Assembly (NCBI RefSeq): GCF_900129665.1
Contig: NZ_FQWL01000001.1
Coordinates: 1,116,001-1,180,000 of the forward strand
DNA length: 64,000 nt
Direction of reading: 5' to 3'
From: Flagellimonas flava
GTDB taxonomy: Bacteria; Bacteroidota; Bacteroidia; Flavobacteriales; Flavobacteriaceae
Numbering within the stretch: position 1 is the stretch's first letter; every line of letters begins with the position of its first letter. The notes under the pieces are model-generated. The model was not told the DNA's origin, ran no database searches, and saw nothing but the letters and a program-made list of their open reading frames with translations. Positions 9,573-18,872 of this stretch are shown in pieces. A program made the translations under genes and the position numbers.

Positions 9573-10598
9573 CTAACCTATAGATTTTAGTGTTTGTAGC
9601 AGATGGTTGTGCATTATTTGGGTGTAGTCCAAATGCGTCACCATGCGCAGCTTGCCCTGGCCCATTCCAATAATTGAGATTTGTTTTTGCTGGAGTGTGT
9701 CCAAAAACACTTCCGAGGACATTTTCTGCTCATCCAACTCAAAAATGATGATGTTGGTTTCTATGGGCTCCACCTTTTTCACATAAGGCAAATGCGATAG
9801 GACCTTGCCTATTTCAGCCGCCTTTTCATGATCTTCAGAAAGTCTGGCGATATTATTATCCAGCGCATAAATTCCGGCAGCGGCCAAAAACCCGGACTGT
9901 CGCATACCACCACCTAAGACTTTTCGAACCCTTACGGCCTTATCAATTAATTCTTTGTTTCCAACCAAAACCGAACCCACGGGGCACCCCAATCCCTTGC
10001 TTAGACAGACACTAATGGTATCAAAAAGTTGCCCGTAATCCTTAGGGTCCTCATTTTTGGCCACCAAGGCGTTCCAAAGTCGAGCACCATCCAAATGATA
10101 TTGTAATCCATTGGCGTCACAAACTTTTTTAATCTTTTTTAGTGCTTCAAAATCCCAACAGGCGCCTCCTCCTTTATTGGTTGTGTTTTCAATGCATACC
10201 AAAGTGGTCAGCGGGCTGTGGTAAAAGTCGGGCGGGTTAATACTTTCTTCGACCTGTGAAGCGGTCATCATCCCCCTATGACCATCCACCAATTTGCATG
10301 ATACTCCGCTATTAAAACTAACCCCTCCTCCTTCATAGTTATAAACGTGGGCGTACTTATCGCAAATCAATTGTTCTCCTGGTTGCGTATGTAGCTTGAT
10401 TGCGGTTTGATTCGCCATGGTACCGCTTGGAAAGAACAGGGCGGCTTCCATACCGAAATAATCCGCTACTTTTGCTTCCAAGGCATTTACACTAGGATCG
10501 TTTTTAAAGACATCGTCCCCTACCCTGGCCTCCATTATGGCCTGAAGCATACCTTCTGAGGGTTTGGTGACCGTATCACTGATCAAATTAACTTCCAT
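9573..10598 (-). CDS. Low-specificity L-threonine aldolase
   Basis: 341 residues, PLP fold type I. Characteristic elements are LISDTVTKPSEGM at the N-terminus, the GDDVFKNDPSVNALE motif, and the PLP-binding lysine in SVCLSKGLGCPVGSV (about 204). It cleaves threonine or allo-threonine to glycine and acetaldehyde in the cytosol. The gene lies 12 bp downstream of the large metalloprotease gene on the same strand and is probably co-transcribed, though the two products have no obvious shared pathway. The family also includes GntG-type beta-hydroxy amino acid aldolases, so the exact substrate is open. Confidence 0.9.
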   Translation of the reverse strand: MEVNLISDTVTKPSEGMLQAIMEARVGDDVFKNDPSVNALEAKVADYFGMEAALFFPSGTMANQTAIKLHTQPGEQLICDKYAHVYNYEGGGVSFNSGVSCKLVDGHRGMMTASQVEESINPPDFYHSPLTTLVCIENTTNKGGGACWDFEALKKIKKVCDANGLQYHLDGARLWNALVAKNEDPKDYGQLFDTISVCLSKGLGCPVGSVLVGNKELIDKAVRVRKVLGGGMRQSGFLAAAGIYALDNNIARLSEDHEKAAEIGKVLSHLPYVKKVEPIETNIIIFELDEQKMSSEVFLDTLQQKQISIIGMGQGKLRMVTHLDYTQIMHNHLLQTLKSIG

Positions 10599-10610
10599 AA
10601 TACGTCAGGC

Positions 10611-13013
10611 TTAGTGAAAACAATCCATTCCAATGGGAGACCCATCCGGTATTTTTGGCGAAGCCATCACTTTAAAGCTGTTTGGAGCTTTGAACAGCGC
10701 ATCGATACGCCTCACCATTTCGGCAGAAATTGCATTTCTATCGGTATTAAGAATGGATACCTTGAGGGTTTTCAAGATTTCTATGGCGATGGCATTAACC
10801 TGAGGGTGCACGCTCCTAGTTGCGGCCAAGTTCATTAAATGATCTAGCACCCTGAAATTGATGGTGTGTTGAACCTGTTCTAAGTAAGGGTCCCTATGGG
10901 ATTTTTGAATGGTTTCCTTAATCACCTTGTCTAAGGTTTCTTGCAGTCCCAGCTGGTTTTTATCCAAGCTTTTTTGCTGTATCAATCGGGAAGCACGTTC
11001 TGGGTGTAACAAAAGACCCAATGTCATATCAGCTGCTGTTTCAGCAACGGAAAGGGCGTCAAAACTAACCCCCATTCTTCCCTTGAACGATTCTCTTGTA
11101 CGCCCATACCCAATGGCCCTTGGCGGAAAAAGCTCCAGTTTATCTTCGGGTATGGCAATTTCCGAGGCATCCAGGGTACGTAAAATGGACTCAAGGGCGT
11201 TTTGTTGAGTGGATTCGCTTATAGTATACACCATTCGCTGGCCATCCCCCTTCACGCTATAATTATAGTCAAGTCCGCCAATCAACTTGGAAACGGCCTC
11301 TGTTTGATATCGATGAAAGAAGTACAAAGGAGCAAAAACATCTTCCAAAACCGAGTTGGCCTCCCCTGTTCGAATGTTATCCATCGAAAAATTGCCGATT
11401 GCGGTTTCTCTTATCTTTAAAACCTTATCCAGTTCTTGTGATGCATTTCTGCCATTATCCCATAGGTGCCCTAAAGCATGAGCCCCTCCCCTTGGTCTAG
11501 CATCCTGATCGGAAATATAGCGAAGTCCATCCGCTTGTGCTTTTTCCAAAATCGCATTAAGTCCTTCCTTTTCGTCAGTCCCGCTAGGAAAATCGGAATA
11601 GGAATATGCTACGGTAACCTTATCCCATTCACCAATTCCTGTATCATAGGCATTGGAAAACTGGATCTCACCACCGTCAAGCTCAAATTGCGGATGGGGG
11701 TAATCCATCACAGAAGCCCGATTATTGGTACTAGCGGCAAAGTTGTGGGCAAAACCCAGGGTATGACCAATTTCATGGGCCGAAAGTTGTCGAATTCGAG
11801 CTAGGGCCATTTCAAGCATTGGTTGGTAATTATCGTCCCGCTCCGCAAAGGGCCTGTCCATAAGCGCCTGCGCAATTAAAAAGTCCTGACGGATACGCAA
11901 ACTTCCCAAACTTACATGCCCTTTAATAATCTCACCAGTTCTTGGGTCCTTTACACTCATCCCATAACTCCAACCTCTAGTAGATCTATGCACCCATTGA
12001 ATTACATTGTAACGGACATCCATGGGATCGGCGTCATCCGGTAAAATCCTTAGTTGGAAGGCATCTTTATAGCCAATGGCCTCAAAGGCCTGGTTCCACC
12101 ATTTCCCACCTTCCAACAAGGCCGAACGCACAGGTTCGGGTGTTCCATTGTCCAAATAGTAAACAATGGGTTCCACCGCTTCGCTTACCTCTGCGTTCGG
12201 GTTTTTCTTTTCAAGTCGATGACGTGAAATAAAACGTTTTAAGATAGGTTCCTGTACAGGTGTGGCATAATCGTAATAGGCGAACAGGTTAGAACCACTT
12301 CGGGGGTCAAATTCCCTTTGCTCATAACCTTGATCGGGCAATTCAATCAAAGAATGGTGTTGGGCCACGGTGACCAAAGAAGGATTTGGAACTACCGATT
12401 TGATATAATCGCCCTCCGCATTCCCCTTAAAGGTAAGGGTGACGTCAAATTCCACATTTTTGGGAAAGGCCTTGGTACGTTCAAATGCGAGCGCGCTTTT
12501 GGATTTATCTAAACTGTAGGTCCCCTGTTTTCTGGATTTCAATCGTGCAGTAACACCATGGGCATCCTGTATCAAAAAGTCAGTGATATCAATGAGGTAT
12601 TTGCCCTTTGATTCTTCCTCAATCTTAAAACCGAACAAAACGGATTTGGCAAAGGCCTGTTCTACGGACTTTCTTTCCAATTCGTTATCCGTATTGGCCC
12701 TAAACATCATATTGGGTTGGACCAAAAGTAATTTGTTACCTGCCTTTCTAAAGAAGACCACCTGTTCATTTCCCAGCTGACCCCTATCCAGTCCAATATC
12801 GTTACTTCCGACACCGCTGCTCAGGGAATACACATATAGAAATTCTTTTTCCAGTTCATTGACTTCCAAAAACACTTTGTCCGTAGCATCATCGTAGTAA
12901 AAGTTAAAGAAGCCGTTGAATTTTTGGAAATTCTTGGTTTTGTCAAAATTTTGGGCCAGCAAACCGCTGGTAAAAAATAGAATCGAAATGGCGTAAGAAA
13001 GCTGTTTTTTCAT
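10611..13013 (-). CDS. Secreted zinc-dependent metalloprotease (DUF5117/DUF4953-type metzincin)
   Basis: 800 residues with a signal peptide (1-20, cleavage after LLAQ). A long N-terminal beta-rich region is followed by a metzincin zinc site HEIGHTLGFAHN (about 408-419: three His ligands and the catalytic Glu) and a Met-turn SVMDYP about 20 residues later. The C-terminal 300 residues are alpha-rich. This arrangement matches the DUF5117-DUF4953 'zinc-dependent metalloprotease' proteins widespread in Bacteroidota. It should act in the periplasm or outside the cell; no substrate is known from sequence. There is no T9SS C-terminal sorting domain. Upstream is an 82-bp divergent gap to prfB. Confidence 0.87.
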   Translation of the reverse strand: MKKQLSYAISILFFTSGLLAQNFDKTKNFQKFNGFFNFYYDDATDKVFLEVNELEKEFLYVYSLSSGVGSNDIGLDRGQLGNEQVVFFRKAGNKLLLVQPNMMFRANTDNELERKSVEQAFAKSVLFGFKIEEESKGKYLIDITDFLIQDAHGVTARLKSRKQGTYSLDKSKSALAFERTKAFPKNVEFDVTLTFKGNAEGDYIKSVVPNPSLVTVAQHHSLIELPDQGYEQREFDPRSGSNLFAYYDYATPVQEPILKRFISRHRLEKKNPNAEVSEAVEPIVYYLDNGTPEPVRSALLEGGKWWNQAFEAIGYKDAFQLRILPDDADPMDVRYNVIQWVHRSTRGWSYGMSVKDPRTGEIIKGHVSLGSLRIRQDFLIAQALMDRPFAERDDNYQPMLEMALARIRQLSAHEIGHTLGFAHNFAASTNNRASVMDYPHPQFELDGGEIQFSNAYDTGIGEWDKVTVAYSYSDFPSGTDEKEGLNAILEKAQADGLRYISDQDARPRGGAHALGHLWDNGRNASQELDKVLKIRETAIGNFSMDNIRTGEANSVLEDVFAPLYFFHRYQTEAVSKLIGGLDYNYSVKGDGQRMVYTISESTQQNALESILRTLDASEIAIPEDKLELFPPRAIGYGRTRESFKGRMGVSFDALSVAETAADMTLGLLLHPERASRLIQQKSLDKNQLGLQETLDKVIKETIQKSHRDPYLEQVQHTINFRVLDHLMNLAATRSVHPQVNAIAIEILKTLKVSILNTDRNAISAEMVRRIDALFKAPNSFKVMASPKIPDGSPIGMDCFH

Positions 13014-13095
13014 ATCTCAGATAGTTGTAGCTAAAATTATATAAATTTCGTTGCCTGACTATATTGAAACCTTATTTTTGCCAGAAATTTATTGT

Positions 13096-14191
13096 ATGGC
13101 CACCACAGATCAGCATAAAGATCTTATTGAACGCCTTGGCGCGTTAAGGAGGTATCTTTGACATTGATGCCAAACTTATTGAAATAGAGAACGAGGAGGA
13201 AAAAACTGCCGCACCCGGATTTTGGGACAATCCTCAAGAAGCCCAAATCCAAATGCAAGCCTTAAAGGCTAAAAAAAAGTGGGTCTCCGACTTCAACGAT
13301 GCGAGTTCCATGGTTGGGGACCTGGAGGTGTTGCTTGAGTTTCTTCAGGCCGGTGAGGTGGAAGAGAATGAAGTGGATGCACAATTGGAGCAGGCACAAC
13401 TCGCCATAGAAAACCTGGAATTCAAAAATATGCTCTCTGAGGAGGGTGATGAGCTAACTGCAGTACTTCAAATAACCGCTGGTGCAGGGGGTACGGAAAG
13501 CTGTGATTGGGCTTCCATGCTAATGCGCATGTATCTCATGTGGAGCGAAAAGAACGGGTATAAGGTTAAAGAACTTAACTACCAAGAAGGGGATGTTGCG
13601 GGCATAAAAACGGTGACCCTGCAGATTGAGGGAGAATTTGCCTTTGGCTGGTTGAAGGGCGAAAATGGGGTGCATCGCCTGGTTCGTATTTCACCATTTG
13701 ACAGTAATGCTAAAAGACACACTTCTTTTGCATCCGTATACGTATACCCCTTGGTGGATGATAGCATAGAAATTGAAGTCAACCCAGCCGATATTGAAAT
13801 TACTACCGCAAGATCTAGTGGAGCTGGTGGGCAAAACGTCAACAAGGTAGAAACAAAGGTGCAATTGGTTCACAAGCCAACGGGAATCCAAATTTCCTGC
13901 TCGGATTCACGATCTCAGCACGACAATAGGGCGACCGCCATGAAGATGTTGAAATCGCAATTGTATGAGATTGAACTTCGCAAAAAACAAGAAGCTAGGG
14001 CTGAGATAGAATCCTCTAAAATGAAAATTGAATGGGGTTCTCAAATTCGGAATTATGTGATGCATCCCTATAAATTGGTCAAGGATGTGCGTACAAGTGA
14101 AGAAACCGGAAATGTGGATGCGGTAATGGACGGAGAATTAAATCCTTTTCTGAAGGCCTTTCTAATGATGATGGGGCAAAAAGAGGAATAG
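13096..14191 (+). CDS. prfB: Peptide chain release factor 2, programmed +1 frameshift
   Basis: The protein is encoded in two frames. Frame one starts at ATG 13096 and runs 21 codons to an in-frame TGA at 13159-13161. A +1 shift at CTT-T then continues at GAC 13160 to the stop at 14191, giving about 364 residues, normal for RF2. The join reads ALRRYL/DIDAKL, matching E. coli RF2 (RGYL/DYDAK). The body has the SPF tripeptide (RISPFDSN) that reads UGA/UAA and the GGQ motif ([10 protein letters not shown]) that triggers peptide release. The shift lets RF2 adjust its own synthesis: when RF2 is scarce, the ribosome pauses at UGA and slips forward. Calling the gene from the ATG at 13253 would lose 52 residues. 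Confidence 0.95.
13147..13162 (+). promoter_or_regulatory. prfB: prfB programmed +1 frameshift signal
   Basis: AGGAGG (13147-13152), three bases, then CTT TGA C. The Shine-Dalgarno-like hexamer sits at the same distance from the CTTTGA slip site as in E. coli (AGGGGG TAT CTT TGA C). The first-frame TGA is at 13159-13161. Frame after the slip is confirmed by continuous RF2 homology. Confidence 0.93.
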
Positions 14192-14251
14192 TTCTGGAAT
14201 TCGTTTGTTGGATTTTGGAATCCTAAGGACAGAAACAGTAATTGAATAAAC

Positions 14252-14599
14252 ATGATTAAAATATATCACAACCCGAGATGCAGAAAATCACGTGAAGGCT
14301 TGGAATTTTTGGAAAATTCTGGGGAGGCCTTTGAAGTGGTACGATATTTGGAAGATGTTCCAAGCATAAAAGATTTAACAACTGTCATTGAGTTTCTTGG
14401 TATCAGCCCTATGGAGTTGGTTCGAAAAAATGAAGCAATCTGGAAGGAACAATACCGGGGCAAAGACCTTACAGATGAAGAAATTATCAAGGCTATGATT
14501 GAACATCCAAAATTGATTGAGCGGCCCATTGTTGTCAAGGGTAAAAAAGCGGTGGTTGCAAGACCTGCTGATAAAATTAGTAACTTGCTCGAGTCCTAA
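14252..14599 (+). CDS. arsC: ArsC family (glutaredoxin-type) arsenate reductase
   Basis: 115 residues, thioredoxin-like fold. It opens MIKIYHNPRCRKSRE: the Cys of the CxxxS motif is the active-site cysteine of glutaredoxin-linked ArsC. Downstream, LIERPIVVKGKKAVVARP holds the Arg/Pro-containing loop typical of ArsC/YfgD. No arsR, arsB or acr3 gene is nearby, so a role in arsenate resistance is not supported by context; a general thiol-disulfide role is possible. It lies 60 bp after prfB on the same strand. Confidence 0.85.
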   Translation: MIKIYHNPRCRKSREGLEFLENSGEAFEVVRYLEDVPSIKDLTTVIEFLGISPMELVRKNEAIWKEQYRGKDLTDEEIIKAMIEHPKLIERPIVVKGKKAVVARPADKISNLLES

Positions 14600-14663
14600 A
14601 TAAAGGATTTACAATGAATTAGGTTGATACATAGGACTTAAACACCATTAATTTAAGGTACTG

Positions 14664-15173
14664 ATGAAAAAAAATAAAATACTTCTACCACTCGCCCTAT
14701 TCATGGGGTTGCTATTTGCCAATGATTTGGTAGCCCAATACGGTTATGGTAATCGCTATGGAAGCGGGTATGGTTATGGGAACCGTTTTGGACGACAGCG
14801 CAGTTCCATCCCACAGGCCCAGGAAGCACCAAAAAAAGCGGACCCTTTGACCGCAGAGGAGATTGTGGATTTGGAAATGCCAACGATTAAGGAGGAGCTG
14901 GGTTTAGACCCTTTTGAGGAAGCAGTAGTGCGAACCACTTTGGTAAAATCCGTGCAACAGCGAATAGAACTTCAAATCCTGGAGCTGGAGCCCCAAAAGA
15001 TGCAGGAGGAAGTGGAAAAAATCCGAGATCGTCAAGATCAGGAGCTAAAAACTGGGCTTCCTGAGGAAAAATACTTGGCCTATGTAGAACTTCAGGAAAA
15101 CAAGTTCAAGGTGAAAAAGAAAAAGAAGGATAAAAAGAAGAAAAAGAAATCTAAAACTAAAAAAGAGGCTTAA
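14664..15173 (+). CDS. Secreted protein of unknown function with Gly/Tyr-rich and Lys-rich ends
   Basis: 169 residues. A signal peptide (1-24, cleavage after LVAQ) is followed by a Gly-Tyr-Asn-Arg repeat (about 26-46: YGYGNRYGSGYGYGNRFGR), then a helical middle (LTAEEIVDLEMPTIKEELGL...EEKYLAYVELQ, 62-148). The middle is reminiscent of Spy/CpxP-like periplasmic helices but not assigned to them. The last 20 or so residues are almost all Lys with Asp, Ser and Thr. The strongly basic tail is like that of the protein ending at 2450. I do not recognise a named family. The stop codon lies inside the loop of a terminator hairpin. Confidence 0.65.
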   Translation: MKKNKILLPLALFMGLLFANDLVAQYGYGNRYGSGYGYGNRFGRQRSSIPQAQEAPKKADPLTAEEIVDLEMPTIKEELGLDPFEEAVVRTTLVKSVQQRIELQILELEPQKMQEEVEKIRDRQDQELKTGLPEEKYLAYVELQENKFKVKKKKKDKKKKKKSKTKKEA

Positions 15174-15187
15174 AGCCTCTTTTTTTA
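15160..15187. terminator. Bidirectional terminator with the stop codon in its loop
   Basis: AGAGGCT (15164-15170), loop TAA, AGCCTCT (15174-15180), flanked by A-runs on the left and a T-run on the right. The loop is the stop codon of the gene ending at 15173. The convergent small gene ends at 15185, inside the T-run, so the one hairpin serves both strands. Confidence 0.85.
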
Positions 15188-15358
15188 TTCGTTTCGTTGA
15201 GCGCGCTTGGCCTCACGTCTTTCTTTATACATTTCCATAAGGTTCCCAAATAACCAATAGGGTACCACAAAAGTCAAGAGGAAAATCATCAACCAAAAAC
15301 CAATGGTCAAAATGGTCAAAAATGCTAAAAATCCTAGGTACTGGTCAAAATCAAACAT
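15185..15358 (-). CDS. 57-residue membrane protein of unknown function
   Basis: ATG at 15356-15358 to TAA at 15185-15187 gives 57 residues: a short polar start (MFDFDQYLGF), one or two hydrophobic helices (about 8-39, with a Pro-Tyr-Trp in the middle), and a basic tail KERREAKRAQRNE that should face the cytoplasm (positive-inside rule). A GGAAAT sequence lies just upstream of the start. The stop meets a bidirectional terminator shared with the convergent gene, as expected for a real transcript. Function unknown; no neighbour suggests one. Confidence 0.6.
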   Translation of the reverse strand: MFDFDQYLGFLAFLTILTIGFWLMIFLLTFVVPYWLFGNLMEMYKERREAKRAQRNE

Positions 15359-15469
15359 GTTATTTCCTTTTGTTGCACAAAGATACCTTCATTTCATATA
15401 AAAAAGCAAATCTCAAATTAAAAAATGTGCAATTGTACAGATGTCAGGTAAAATAACTTGACGAAGTCC

Positions 15470-15477
15470 TAACTTTG
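15470..15477 (+). promoter_or_regulatory. -7 promoter box before fumC
   Basis: TAACTTTG fits the Bacteroidota -7 consensus TAnnTTTG. No good TTG -33 element lies 17-20 bp upstream, so only half the promoter is supported. Its presence argues that the in-frame TTG at 15475 is not the fumC start. Confidence 0.4.
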
Positions 15478-15498
15478 CATATCCTAAAAAATGTACAC

Positions 15499-16896
15499 AT
15501 GAGTTTTAGAATTGAAAAAGATACCATGGGCGAAGTTAAAGTGCCCTCGGACAAATATTGGGGAGCCCAGACCGAACGTTCCCGGAACAATTTTAAAATA
15601 GGAGCGCCAGCCTCCATGCCATTGGAAGTGGTCTATGGTTTTGCTTATTTGAAAAAGGCGGCGGCCTACACCAACCATGAACTTGGTGTCCTTGCCGAAG
15701 AAAAAAGAGATTTGATTGGTCAGGTCTGTGATGAAATTCTAGCGGGCAAGCACGATAATCAGTTTCCCTTGGTTATTTGGCAGACTGGTTCCGGAACACA
15801 GAGCAATATGAACGTCAATGAGGTTATTGCCAACCGAGCACATGAAATCGCAGGCAAGAAAATTGGGGAGGGAGAAAAAACCATCCAACCCAATGACGAT
15901 GTCAATAAAAGTCAATCTTCCAACGACACCTTCCCAACCGGGATGCACATTGCAGCCTATAAAAAAATAGTAGAAGTTACCATTCCCGGGGTGGAGCAGC
16001 TTAGAGACACCTTGGCAAAAAAATCGAACGAGTTCAAGGACGTGGTCAAAATTGGGCGGACGCACCTCATGGATGCCACTCCCCTAACCTTAGGTCAGGA
16101 GTTTTCTGGTTATGTATCCCAATTGGATCATGGCCTAAAAGCCTTAAAAAACACACTTCCCCATTTGAGCGAATTGGCTTTGGGAGGGACCGCCGTTGGT
16201 ACGGGACTCAACACCCCCAATGGTTATGATGTTCTGGTGGCCAAATACATCTCAGAGTTTACCGGTCAACCTTTCCAAACCGCAGAAAATAAATTTGAGG
16301 CCTTGGCTGCCCACGATGCTATTGTGGAAAGTCATGGGGCTCTCAAGCAATTGGCCGTATCCCTAAATAAAATAGCAAATGATATTCGGATGATGGCCTC
16401 TGGTCCCCGTTCGGGCATTGGTGAAATTATTATTCCAGCGAACGAACCTGGGAGTTCCATTATGCCCGGAAAAGTAAATCCCACCCAATGTGAGGCCATG
16501 ACCATGGTTTGTGCACAAGTGATAGGAAACGATGTAGCGGTTAGCGTTGGTGGTACCCAGGGACATTATGAGTTAAACGTGTTTAAACCCATGATGGCAG
16601 CAAACATTTTGCAATCAGCCCAATTACTTGGGGATGCTTGTGTAAGTTTTGACGTGAACTGCGCTGTTGGTATTGAGCCCAATCACGAGGTCATTAAGAC
16701 CTTGTTGAACAATTCCCTCATGCTCGTAACGGCTTTAAACACCAAAATAGGGTATTATAAGGCAGCAGAAATTGCCAATACGGCCCACAAGAATGGAACA
16801 ACACTTCGCGAGGAAGCCATCAATTTGGGCTATGTGAGTGCAGAAGAATATGATGAATGGGTTAAACCTGAAGATATGGTGGGAAGTTTGAAGTAA
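15499..16896 (+). CDS. fumC: Class II fumarate hydratase
   Basis: 465 residues from ATG 15499. It has the class II fumarase/aspartase signature [14 protein letters not shown] (about 317-330), the N-terminal YRIE-type start ([14 protein letters not shown]), [13 protein letters not shown], and the HPNDDVN-like site loop ([14 protein letters not shown]). It interconverts fumarate and malate in the citric acid cycle, as a cytosolic homotetramer. A longer frame begins at TTG 15475, but that codon falls inside a -7-like promoter box, and the conserved protein starts at [12 protein letters not shown] strong bidirectional terminator follows the stop. Confidence 0.95.
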   Translation: MSFRIEKDTMGEVKVPSDKYWGAQTERSRNNFKIGAPASMPLEVVYGFAYLKKAAAYTNHELGVLAEEKRDLIGQVCDEILAGKHDNQFPLVIWQTGSGTQSNMNVNEVIANRAHEIAGKKIGEGEKTIQPNDDVNKSQSSNDTFPTGMHIAAYKKIVEVTIPGVEQLRDTLAKKSNEFKDVVKIGRTHLMDATPLTLGQEFSGYVSQLDHGLKALKNTLPHLSELALGGTAVGTGLNTPNGYDVLVAKYISEFTGQPFQTAENKFEALAAHDAIVESHGALKQLAVSLNKIANDIRMMASGPRSGIGEIIIPANEPGSSIMPGKVNPTQCEAMTMVCAQVIGNDVAVSVGGTQGHYELNVFKPMMAANILQSAQLLGDACVSFDVNCAVGIEPNHEVIKTLLNNSLMLVTALNTKIGYYKAAEIANTAHKNGTTLREEAINLGYVSAEEYDEWVKPEDMVGSLK

Positions 16897-16913
16897 ACAA
16901 AATCCCAGCAACT

Positions 16914-16949
16914 AAAAAAGCCCGATTCAAACAAGAACCGGGCTTTTTT
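16914..16949. terminator. Bidirectional terminator between fumC and the coiled-coil protein
   Basis: AAAAAAGCCCG (16914-16924) pairs with CGGGCTTTTTT (16939-16949) around a 14-base loop. The A/T-rich base makes it work on both strands, ending fumC (+) and the gene at 16971-17858 (-). Confidence 0.88.
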
Positions 16950-16970
16950 GTGAAATGTGGATAGTGTATA

Positions 16971-17858
16971 CTATTTTAAGGCAAATTTGGAAGTTCCTAA
17001 CAACTTCAATCCACCATCATAAACATTAACCATGTAGTTCCCTTTCTGGAAATCGGATGCTGGCTTGTTGATATAATCACAAACATCCAAGGAGCTGTTC
17101 TCATAGTAGAAGTTAGTTCCCTTGCTATAGCTAATAGAGGCACCATCTTCGCTAGATTTAGAGAAGCTGTCACCCAAAACATTACCTTGAGGGTCTAGTA
17201 CTTCAATAAAGAATTCTCTGTCACCTGCTTCAGCAATTACGTTGTCTGCAACTGTAAAACAAACTTTGAATTTGTCAGTAGCTTTAGCTCTGGAAGTAGA
17301 AACCAATTTTCCGCTGTTTCTTTCTCTTACCGCGTCTACAGTGAAAGTAGAAAGGCTAAGTGCAGAACCTCTTTCTACGGCATCAGCCAACTGGGTGTTT
17401 TGTACAACCAAAGAATCGTTGAATACAGTTTGTTTTTCCAACTCAACAAATGTGCTGTCTCTCTGCATGGCCAACAAGGTGTTTGAGCTTGTCAAAGAAT
17501 CAACTTGCTTCAACAATTTTTCCCTTTCAGCTTTAAGAACGCTTACTTGTCTTCTGTATCTAGATAGGGAAGCAATGTCAGCTTTCATTCCTTGCACAGA
17601 ATCGATATACTTTGCAATATTGTCTCTAGCAGCAACCAATTCTTCATTAGTAGCGTTGCTTTCCAAAATAGCCTTGTCGTACTCAGATTTAAGATTGTTC
17701 AAATCATCTACTACCAATTCTTTTTCTTGGGTAAGTGCATTGGTGGTCTTTTTCTTATCCTGGTAAAGGCTTACTGTATAGATGATAGTTCCCAAAAGGA
17801 TTACCCCAAGTAGACCAGCTATTACCTTTAATCCGTTGTTACTTTTTGTTTCCGTCAT
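16971..17858 (-). CDS. Membrane-anchored coiled-coil protein of unknown function
   Basis: 295 residues. There is a short cytoplasmic start, a transmembrane helix (about 10-30), a long coiled coil (about 35-165, heptad-rich in Leu, Glu, Lys and Asp), then a compact beta-rich C-terminal domain (about 170-295) with FTVDAVRERNSGKLVSTSRA and FFIEVLDPQGNVLG. The C-terminal domain is probably periplasmic. I do not recognise a named family; similar proteins occur in flavobacteria. The gene uses C-ending and TCT-type codons noticeably more than its neighbours, which can go with high expression, but I did not compute this. Confidence 0.65.
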   Translation of the reverse strand: MTETKSNNGLKVIAGLLGVILLGTIIYTVSLYQDKKKTTNALTQEKELVVDDLNNLKSEYDKAILESNATNEELVAARDNIAKYIDSVQGMKADIASLSRYRRQVSVLKAEREKLLKQVDSLTSSNTLLAMQRDSTFVELEKQTVFNDSLVVQNTQLADAVERGSALSLSTFTVDAVRERNSGKLVSTSRAKATDKFKVCFTVADNVIAEAGDREFFIEVLDPQGNVLGDSFSKSSEDGASISYSKGTNFYYENSSLDVCDYINKPASDFQKGNYMVNVYDGGLKLLGTSKFALK

Positions 17859-18028
17859 AACTTTTAAATTAATTGATCTTTGCGTTTAAAGTGTTTTAAT
17901 CAATTGTGTTCTGAGTTATATACGCAATAGTTTTTGATTTGGATTTTTGTGGATGAAATTATCTGAAAAAAACATTTGGTAATCAAGCGGATACACTAAT
18001 TTTAATGTCCTCTTGAAATTTCTCCATT

Positions 18029-18805
18029 ATGAAAAAAAAGTATCTTCAACTTGCTACAAGTCTAATTCTGGCACTTGTCTCCATGCCCATTTTGGGACAA
18101 AAAGTAATTATTTCGGAAAAACCCCAAATGAACAGTGAACTTAAAATCCATCCAATTGAACATGCAACCGCGGTATTGGAATGGAAAGGGTATACCATAT
18201 ATATAGACCCTGTTGGCGGCAAAAAGGCCTTTGAGGACCATAAACTTCCTGATTTAATATTGATCACGGACATTCACGGAGATCATTTTAGTTTGGAAAC
18301 CCTCCAAGAACTGGATACCCGCAATGCCAAAATTATGATGCCACAGGCCGTGGCCGATAAGATGCCAGAAGAATTTATCCCTCAAATTGATGTGCTCAAC
18401 AATGGGGATTCAAAAGATAGATATGGTATTACCGTTGAAGCCATTCCTATGTATAATCTTAGGGAAGAAGCCTTAAAATTCCATACCAAGGGTCGTGGTA
18501 ATGGCTATGTTCTAAACATGGGTGGAGAACGTATTTATTTTTCAGGGGATACCGAGGATATCCCCGAGATGAGAAACTTAAAAAATATAGACAAGGCATT
18601 TGTTTGTATGAACCTTCCTTATACCATGACCGTTGATAGTGCAGCCGATGCAGTGTTGGAATTTCAGCCCATGGCGGTCTATCCGTATCATTATCGAGGT
18701 AGACCCAATGTAGGAGATGTCAAAAGATTTAGGACTCTAATCGAACAAAAAAAACCGAAAATTAAGGTCGTGCAACTCGATTGGTACCCCAAGGACGAAT
18801 TCTAG
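18029..18805 (+). CDS. Exported MBL-fold metallo-hydrolase
   Basis: 258 residues. A signal peptide (about 1-23, ending LGQ) is followed by a metallo-beta-lactamase fold: IEHATAVLEWKGYTIYIDPVGG, the metal motif TDIHGDHF (about 80-87), and the later metal ligand in FSGDTED (about 172). This short form, with YPYHYRG near the C-terminus, matches the UPF0173-like MBL group. Substrate unknown; because of the signal peptide it should act in the periplasm. Upstream, TTG, 18 bases and TAATTTTA (one base off the -7 consensus) form a plausible promoter. Confidence 0.8.
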   Translation: MKKKYLQLATSLILALVSMPILGQKVIISEKPQMNSELKIHPIEHATAVLEWKGYTIYIDPVGGKKAFEDHKLPDLILITDIHGDHFSLETLQELDTRNAKIMMPQAVADKMPEEFIPQIDVLNNGDSKDRYGITVEAIPMYNLREEALKFHTKGRGNGYVLNMGGERIYFSGDTEDIPEMRNLKNIDKAFVCMNLPYTMTVDSAADAVLEFQPMAVYPYHYRGRPNVGDVKRFRTLIEQKKPKIKVVQLDWYPKDEF

Positions 18806-18872
18806 ACCTATATAATAATGAAGCGGCCTCAACGTTACTATTGAAGTACCAAACCCAAATCAGTACTTAACC

